In this document: piece after piece, positions 12,850-17,426 of the stretch
How the letters are laid out: every line of letters starts with the position of its first letter
Position numbering within the stretch: the first letter of the stretch is position 1
From: an uncultured Veillonella sp.
GTDB taxonomy: Bacteria > Bacillota > Negativicutes > Veillonellales > Veillonellaceae
Assembly (NCBI GenBank): GCA_900757715.1
Contig: CAAEOZ010000147.1
Coordinates: 1-17,426, forward strand
DNA length: 17,426 nt
Reading direction: 5' to 3'
The notes under the pieces: model-generated
Databases searched by the model: none
Seen by the model: the letters and a program-made list of their open reading frames with translations, nothing else
Told to the model about the DNA's origin: nothing
Position numbers and translations under genes: made by a program

Positions 12850-13554
12850 ATGACAGAAGCTATGGCCGTCTATGGGATGGTCTTTGCAAAACTCGCCATC
12901 GGTCTCTTGGCGATTATCTTACAAATCAACTTAATGGGAAAGGGCAATTTAGCGCCAACCTCTGCTTTGGACCAATTGCAAAACTATGTACTTGGTGGTA
13001 TTATCGGTGCCATCATTTACAATGACCAAATTGGTATTTTACAGTTTATGTTAGTCCTTATTTTATGGACTATTCTGGTAATAACTCTTAAGTTTTTAAA
13101 AGGGAATCTTCGTTTCTTCAAAACAATTCTTGATGGACATCCCGTTATCGTAATTGAACGAGGGCATATTTTGACGGAAGAGTGCATGCGTTATGGTATA
13201 CAAGCGGCTGAGCTTAAATTAAAACTTCGTGCTGCAGGTGTTCAATATGTTACGGATGTTAAGCGTGCCGTATTGGAGCAAAACGGTCAGCTCAACGTGG
13301 TTCAATTTGGTGAAGATAATATCCGATTTGATCTTATCGATGATGGTCAAATTAATCAATTTACCCTTGATGTAATTGAAAAAGATAGAGCGTGGCTTGA
13401 ACAAGAAGTTCAATCTCATGGATACTCTGTTAAGGACATATATATTGCTGAATATAAAGATGGTAAAGTTGTTGTATATCCTTACGATAAAAGAGAGAAA
13501 CCTAATTTAGTTAGCTCAATAAAAAATAAGACTAAGAGCAAATTAAAGCCTTAA
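12850..13554 (+). CDS. DUF421 family membrane protein (YetF/YdfS-like)
   Basis: A 234-residue protein. Three N-terminal hydrophobic segments (about residues 7-27, 44-57 and 62-81) precede a cytosolic domain with the DUF421 hallmarks DGHPVIVIERGHIL (95-108), a helix ending KLKLRAAGV (123-131), and VKRAVLEQNGQLNVVQF (137-153). A basic tail (about 215-234) closes it. Biochemical function is not established for most members; in spore formers relatives affect spore or envelope properties. The extension beyond the core (about 155-234) contains an IEKDRAWLEQEVQSHGYSVKDIYIAEY stretch whose role I cannot name. AAGGAGG at 12836-12842 sets the start. It forms a two-gene unit with the DUF3290-like gene. 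Confidence 0.78.
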   Translation: MTEAMAVYGMVFAKLAIGLLAIILQINLMGKGNLAPTSALDQLQNYVLGGIIGAIIYNDQIGILQFMLVLILWTILVITLKFLKGNLRFFKTILDGHPVIVIERGHILTEECMRYGIQAAELKLKLRAAGVQYVTDVKRAVLEQNGQLNVVQFGEDNIRFDLIDDGQINQFTLDVIEKDRAWLEQEVQSHGYSVKDIYIAEYKDGKVVVYPYDKREKPNLVSSIKNKTKSKLKP

Positions 13555-13587
13555 GTTGTAGCTTGTAATATGAAGCTAATACATCTA

Positions 13588-13616
13588 TTAACATTTTAAC
13601 AATAGGTATATAGTAT
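13588..13616 (+). promoter_or_regulatory. Promoter of the radical SAM-pgeF unit
   Basis: TTAACA (13588-13593) and TAGTAT (13611-13616) are separated by 17 bases. The predicted start near 13623 places the hairpin at 13628-13653 at the very 5' end of the mRNA. Confidence 0.6.
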
Positions 13617-13627
13617 TTAGTTTTTAT

Positions 13628-13653
13628 TAAGCCCACTATTCGTAGTGGGTTTA
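13628..13653 (+). terminator. UUCG-loop hairpin before the radical SAM gene
   Basis: TAAGCCCACTA (13628-13638) pairs with TAGTGGGTTTA (13643-13653), 11 pairs with one G:U, around a TTCG tetraloop. The following bases are ATATAG-like rather than a T run, so it would be a poor terminator for the DUF421 unit. It may instead be a stabilising structure at the 5' end of the next mRNA. The RBS AAAGGA begins six bases later. Confidence 0.5.
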
Positions 13654-13669
13654 TATAGAAAGGAAATTA

Positions 13670-15397
13670 GTGAATCGTAAAGATTTAATTGATCGATTAC
13701 AAGAATTATATAAAGATGAAGACAGTCGGGTAACAGTAAATCCTCATGCGGGGCAAAAGATAGCTATCGTATATCCAAATACATATTTTGTAGGCATGAG
13801 TAATCTTGGACTTCATATCATTTATGAGGAAATTAACTTACGAAATGATAGCGTATGTGAACGTATTTTCTTGCCTGAGAAAAAGGAGTTAGAAGCATAC
13901 GACAAGACTAAGACTCCTCTCATGAGTGTTGAAACACAGCGCCCTATGCATCAGTTTGATGTAGTAGCCTTTGATGTAACCTTTGAAATGGATTATTTCC
14001 ATATTCCAGTGATGTTGCGTCATGGTCGCGTACCCATTATGGGAAAAGACCGTACAGAGTTTGATCCTATCGTTATTGCGGGCGGTCCTTGTGCGACGTT
14101 CAACCCAGAGCCTTTTGCTGATTTTATCGATGCTTTCATTATCGGTGAAGGGGAAGGCCTTGTGAGCCATGTCCTCGATATTATTCGAGATGGGAAAATG
14201 GAGGGGCTAGATCGCCATGCTATTTTACGTCAGTTAGCGGATGTATCGGGCGTATATGTCCCATCCTTGTATGTGCCCATTTATAGTGAAGACGGTAAAT
14301 TCAAAGGCTATGATATTACAGAGGGCGTACCTAAGAGGATTAAACGTCACTTTGAAATGCTCACCAGCGGTGGTGAAACGGTAGTAGCTACGAATTATAC
14401 TGAGTTTGGTGCCATGTATATCATCGAAGTAGCCCGTGGATGTGGTCGGCATTGCCGATTCTGTATGGCTGGGTATTGCTTCCGCGTACCTCGTGTACGT
14501 CCATTAGATATTTTGAAAGAAGGCGTAGAACGCGCAGAAAAGCTAGGCAAAAAGGTGGGACTTATGGGCGCTGCTATTTCGGATTATCCCGAGGTAGATG
14601 AACTCGTTAATTATATTCGCTCTAAAGATATGCGTTACTCTTGTGCATCCTTGCGTGCTGACTCGTTAACACAAGCCGTGGTGGATGGACTAGCGGATAG
14701 TGGACAAAAGACGATTACCATTGCCCCAGAAACGGGTAGTGAACGGTTGCGTCGCGTCATTAACAAGGGTATCAGTGAAGAGCATTTACAAAATGCAGCC
14801 ACCTTATCTGCAAAGTCAGGTATTCAGCATATGCGCTTGTATATAATGATTGGGCTGCCAACGGAAACCGATGAAGATATTGAAGCTATTGTAGGTCTTG
14901 CGGAAAGAACGCAGGCTCATATGGAAAAAGTAGGTTGTAAAGGTCGTTTAACGCTCAGCATTAATCCGTTTATTCCGAAACCTTTTACCCCGTTCCAATG
15001 GATGGCCATGGACAATCAAAAAGTAGTGGAGAAAAAGTTACAATATATAAAGAAAGCGTTGCAAAAGAATCGCCGTATTGAGGTTCTCGTAGAGTCCCCT
15101 AAAGAGGCATATATTCAAGGGGTTCTTGCTCGTGGAGATCGTCGTTTAGGTGCTGTTATTGCAGCGTGTGCAGCCAATCGAGGTAGTAAATCTTTTAAGT
15201 CTGAAATGAAGGCGGCTGGCTTAGATATGGACGATATGAATTATCGCGAACGCAGTTTTGATGAATTCTTGCCGTGGAGCCATTTAGATATGGGTATGGA
15301 CGAGGGCTATCTCGAAATGGAATGGAAACGATCCATCGATGAAGCATATACACCGCCATGCACACAAGGGTGTAAACGATGCGGTGTTTGTAAATAG
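13670..15397 (+). CDS. Radical SAM protein with N-terminal B12-binding-like domain (TIGR03960-type)
   Basis: A 575-residue iron-sulfur protein. Residues about 25-180 look like a B12-binding-type Rossmann region (PNTYFVGMSNLGLHIIYEEIN; DPIVIAGGPCATFNPEPFADFIDAFIIGEGE, where GGP and GEGE are typical), and about 245-480 form the radical SAM core. The cluster motif is CGRHCRFC (Cys258, Cys262, Cys265), with IAPETGSERLRRVINKG (351-367) and YIMIGLPTETDEDI (391-404). The last 12 residues hold four cysteines (564, 568, 571, 574). It resembles TIGR03960-type proteins, which are often found with a DUF2344 partner or fusion; no DUF2344 is seen here. Substrate unknown. Start is GTG 13670, five bases after AAAGGA. 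pgeF follows after nine bases. Confidence 0.82.
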   Translation: MNRKDLIDRLQELYKDEDSRVTVNPHAGQKIAIVYPNTYFVGMSNLGLHIIYEEINLRNDSVCERIFLPEKKELEAYDKTKTPLMSVETQRPMHQFDVVAFDVTFEMDYFHIPVMLRHGRVPIMGKDRTEFDPIVIAGGPCATFNPEPFADFIDAFIIGEGEGLVSHVLDIIRDGKMEGLDRHAILRQLADVSGVYVPSLYVPIYSEDGKFKGYDITEGVPKRIKRHFEMLTSGGETVVATNYTEFGAMYIIEVARGCGRHCRFCMAGYCFRVPRVRPLDILKEGVERAEKLGKKVGLMGAAISDYPEVDELVNYIRSKDMRYSCASLRADSLTQAVVDGLADSGQKTITIAPETGSERLRRVINKGISEEHLQNAATLSAKSGIQHMRLYIMIGLPTETDEDIEAIVGLAERTQAHMEKVGCKGRLTLSINPFIPKPFTPFQWMAMDNQKVVEKKLQYIKKALQKNRRIEVLVESPKEAYIQGVLARGDRRLGAVIAACAANRGSKSFKSEMKAAGLDMDDMNYRERSFDEFLPWSHLDMGMDEGYLEMEWKRSIDEAYTPPCTQGCKRCGVCK

Positions 15398-15406
15398 GAG
15401 GAATTG

Positions 15407-16261
15407 ATGAATCAATCGGTAAAGCGTATAGATGTGAAAGGGCCCCATGGAACGTGGTCTTATGAGGCCCCAAGTTGGGCTGATCAATTCCCTATTAGTA
15501 TGGGAGATACGTATCGTCATGGAGGTGTATCTAGTGCGCCTTATGAGTCATTAAATCTAGCCTTTCATGTAGGCGATGAAGCTCAGAATGTACGAGCAAA
15601 TCGGGCTATTGTTGCGAAATATTTAGGTGTTGAACCAAACCGTATTTCTTGTGGTAATCAAGTCCATGGTTTAAAGGCTGTAGAAATCACAGAAGACCTT
15701 ATTGGGGCCGGTGCTTTTGGAGAAGATACGGCCATCGATGATTGTGATGCGGTATTTACAAATCTACCTCATGTGCCATTATTTCTGTTCACTGCAGATT
15801 GCGTTGGCGTAGGCATTTACGATGCCAAACATCATGCGATTGCAACGGCACATGCAGGTTGGCGTGGTGCCATTGGCCGCTTACCAGTACTTACTATTGA
15901 GGCCATGAAAGAGGCTTATGGGACCGAGTTCAAAGATTGCTATATATATCTTGGGCCTAGTATTGGACCAGAGTCCTTTGAAGTAGATATAGAACTAGGT
16001 AAACGCTTTGAATTAGCATGGAGAGATATGACAAACCGAGATGCATCTGATGTTGTCAATTATCCTGGTGATAAATTAGATAAGGCTTATATCAATTTAT
16101 GGAACTTTATTGGTGAGGATCTCGTTGTAAATGGAGTTCCTCCAGAGCATATCACGATTGGTGGTACCGATAGTGTAATTGAAGTAGCTTGTTATTCCTA
16201 TCGTCGAGAGGCAGGCCTAACAGGTCGGATGGCCTTATTTGCGATGTTACAAGACCGATAA
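15407..16261 (+). CDS. pgeF: Peptidoglycan editing factor PgeF (YfiH/LACC1 family)
   Basis: A 284-residue, single-domain YfiH-family protein. Members were long annotated as polyphenol oxidase. Later work described E. coli YfiH as keeping faulty amino acids out of peptidoglycan precursors and LACC1-type proteins as purine nucleoside enzymes (literature knowledge). Seen here: TYRHGGVSSAPYESLNLA (35-52), GNQVHG with His87, FTADCVG with Cys132, and AHAGWRGA with His149, the His-Cys-His zinc site of the family. LGPSIGPESFEVD (182-194) is a further family block. AGGAGG at 15396-15401 favours ATG 15407 over the TTG at 15404. Nine bases after the radical SAM gene, and followed by cell-division-cluster genes, consistent with an envelope connection. 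Confidence 0.9.
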   Translation: MNQSVKRIDVKGPHGTWSYEAPSWADQFPISMGDTYRHGGVSSAPYESLNLAFHVGDEAQNVRANRAIVAKYLGVEPNRISCGNQVHGLKAVEITEDLIGAGAFGEDTAIDDCDAVFTNLPHVPLFLFTADCVGVGIYDAKHHAIATAHAGWRGAIGRLPVLTIEAMKEAYGTEFKDCYIYLGPSIGPESFEVDIELGKRFELAWRDMTNRDASDVVNYPGDKLDKAYINLWNFIGEDLVVNGVPPEHITIGGTDSVIEVACYSYRREAGLTGRMALFAMLQDR

Positions 16262-16309
16262 AATTCGACTTTCACAGGAATCATAATAAAGTATGATATT
16301 TTAAGTATA

Positions 16310-16352
16310 TACATGCTTTGATTTGTGGAGGGAATAAGCCCTAAATCATGTA
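16310..16352 (+). repeat. Bulged inverted repeat overlapping the yggS promoter
   Basis: TACA (16310-16313), TGATTT (16319-16324) and AGGG (16329-16332) pair in order with TGTA (16349-16352), AAATCA (16343-16348) and CCCT (16339-16342), with bulges only on the left side. It overlaps the -35 element at 16349-16354. It is not followed by a T run, so it is not a normal terminator for pgeF. It may be an operator or a processed 3' end structure. Confidence 0.45.
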
Positions 16353-16377
16353 CATTTGAGCCTAAATACTATATAAT
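16349..16377 (+). promoter_or_regulatory. Promoter of the yggS-sepF unit
   Basis: TGTACA (16349-16354) and TATAAT (16372-16377) are 17 bases apart. The start would be near 16384, giving a leader of about 54 bases before the GTG of yggS. Confidence 0.65.
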
Positions 16378-16437
16378 AGAGTAGTCTATACAAATATATT
16401 TGATGATTATGATATATAGATTGAAGGGGGCATTCAC

Positions 16438-17124
16438 GTGATTGAAGAATCCCTACACGCTATACAGCAGCGCATGGCCGATGCTATGGCGCGTGTTGGT
16501 CGCGTAGATACAGCATTATTAGTGGCGGTTACAAAGAACCACCCTGTGTCGGCTGTGGAAGAGGTCGCACGGCTCGGTGTCACTCATGTAGGGGAAAATC
16601 GAGTACAAGAGGCCAAAGAAAAACAGCTAACCTATAAGGGACCACAATTAACATGGCATTTGATTGGTCATTTACAGGTCAATAAGGTGCGCCAAGCGGT
16701 CCCTATGTTTGATTTAATTCATTCTGTAGACAGCCGTAAATTATTAGATGAAATCGAAAAGGTTGCTGCAAAGCACGATAAAATACAAGATGTATTACTG
16801 CAAGTCAATGTGGCCCGCGAAGCTTCTAAAACGGGAATGACCGTTGAAGAGTTTCCGGAAATACGAGATTATGCAAAAACATTGCCTCATGTACGCGTAA
16901 GGGGCTTGATGTGTATGGCGCCATTTTTCGATGATCCACAGGAAGCTCGTCCAATCTTTCGCATAGCGAATGCCTTGTTTGAGGATATGAAACGCTACTT
17001 TGAAGAAGGGCAGATTCAATATTTATCTATGGGGATGACTCATGACTTTGAGGTCGCTTTGGAAGAAGGGGCTAACATCGTTCGTGTAGGCACAGCAATT
17101 TTTGGGGAACGTGTATATTATTAA
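16438..17124 (+). CDS. yggS: YggS family PLP-homeostasis protein (PLPBP)
   Basis: A 228-residue, single-domain fold-type III protein that binds pyridoxal phosphate but has no known catalytic turnover; relatives (E. coli YggS, human PLPBP) keep vitamin B6 and amino/keto acid pools balanced. The PLP lysine is Lys33 in LLVAVTKNHP. Family blocks are GENRVQEAKEK, WHLIGHLQVNKV, LLQVNVAREASKTGM, VRGLMCMAPF and LSMGMTHDFEVALEEGANIVRVGTAIFG at the C-terminus (described in parts). Start is GTG 16438, seven bases after a GAAGGGGG ribosome binding site. sepF follows after 53 bases, the yggS-sepF order seen in many Firmicutes, so the two probably share a transcript. YggS mutants in E. coli perturb valine and isoleucine metabolism, an incidental link to the ilv genes upstream. 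Confidence 0.93.
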   Translation: MIEESLHAIQQRMADAMARVGRVDTALLVAVTKNHPVSAVEEVARLGVTHVGENRVQEAKEKQLTYKGPQLTWHLIGHLQVNKVRQAVPMFDLIHSVDSRKLLDEIEKVAAKHDKIQDVLLQVNVAREASKTGMTVEEFPEIRDYAKTLPHVRVRGLMCMAPFFDDPQEARPIFRIANALFEDMKRYFEEGQIQYLSMGMTHDFEVALEEGANIVRVGTAIFGERVYY

Positions 17125-17177
17125 GGTTCGGGTTACCTGATAATCGGAAGCGTTAATTGTATTAGGAGGAAATCCAA

Positions 17178-17426
17178 ATGGCATTGGGAGATTATTTAGA
17201 CAAAGCAAAAAACTTATTCTTAGGCAGAACTGATGATGACTATGAATATGATGATTACGAATACGAAGATGAAGAGGAATACGAAGCTGAACCTACCCCA
17301 GTAGCAACAGCGGCTCCCGTGTCCGGCGCATCTGAATTTCATCCACGCAAGGTAGGAGGCCAATCTACGATGACACAACGTCCAACAGCTATGAAAGTAG
17401 TTGTAATTGAACCAAAAGTATTTGAA
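17178..17426 (+). CDS. sepF: Cell division protein SepF, N-terminal part (runs off the window)
   Basis: The first 83 codons are present. SepF bundles FtsZ filaments and anchors them to the membrane at the division site. The N-terminus MALGDYLDKAKNLFLG matches the short amphipathic membrane-targeting helix. It is followed by a very acidic Asp/Glu/Tyr stretch (residues about 19-40) and a Pro/Ala/Ser-rich linker, and then the start of the globular domain, MKVVVIEPKVFE, which matches the family's VVVIEP strand. AGGAGG at 17164-17169 sets the ATG. The FtsZ-binding remainder lies beyond the window. Its place after yggS is the usual one in the division cluster. Confidence 0.93.
   Translation, partial: MALGDYLDKAKNLFLGRTDDDYEYDDYEYEDEEEYEAEPTPVATAAPVSGASEFHPRKVGGQSTMTQRPTAMKVVVIEPKVFE

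Noticed and set aside
15404..15406. TTG start of pgeF at 15404
   Set aside because: Two bases from AGGAGG, too close; ATG 15407 is better placed.
1..17426. CRISPR arrays, insertion sequences, tRNA or rRNA genes
   Set aside because: No regularly spaced repeats, transposase frames, CCA-ended cloverleaf or rRNA-like stretches were seen on either strand.

Overview
The window reads as chromosomal DNA from a low-GC, Gram-negative member of the Firmicutes, most likely Veillonella or a close Negativicutes relative. This is inferred from the protein sequences and gene mix; no database was consulted. All genes I support lie on the plus strand. Strong AGGAGG-type ribosome binding sites, TATAAT-type promoters and intrinsic terminators divide the window into clear transcription units. 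I see no tRNA, rRNA, mobile element or CRISPR array.

Layout: (1) 1-130, the 3' end of rpsI with its terminator. (2) 234-1213, a single crotonase-family gene with its own promoter and terminator. (3) about 1215-4603, pgl (6-phosphogluconolactonase), tatA, a small heavy-metal-binding protein, then after an internal terminator a cupin protein and a DASS-family anion transporter. (4) about 4701-11054, a branched-chain amino acid operon ilvD-ilvA-ilvB-ilvN followed by an orphan ABC ATPase. (5) 11132-12277, ilvC with its own promoter and a strong terminator. (6) 12340-13554, a DUF3290-DUF421 membrane-protein pair. (7) 13588-16261, a radical SAM protein with pgeF. (8) 16349-end, yggS and the start of sepF, a cell-division cluster.

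IlvA makes 2-oxobutanoate from threonine. IlvB/IlvN condense pyruvate with pyruvate or 2-oxobutanoate, IlvC reduces and isomerises the product, and IlvD dehydrates it to the 2-oxo acid precursors of valine, leucine and isoleucine. The final aminotransferase and the leu genes are not in the window.

The most interesting structure is the roughly 370-base leader of the ilv operon. It holds a well-initiated 43-codon ORF (4782-4913) in which residues 2-17 contain 13 Leu/Ile/Val, resembling the proteobacterial ilv leader peptide. An intrinsic terminator (5024-5052) lies just before ilvD. A segment inside the leader ORF (4871-4884) can form 14 continuous pairs (two G:U) with 5017-5030, overlapping the terminator's 5' arm. 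The same segment can instead pair with 4838-4858/4888-4893, right after the Leu/Ile/Val run. This is a protector/antiterminator/terminator arrangement, suggesting ribosome-mediated attenuation in a lineage where T-box control would be expected; no T-box core motif is visible.
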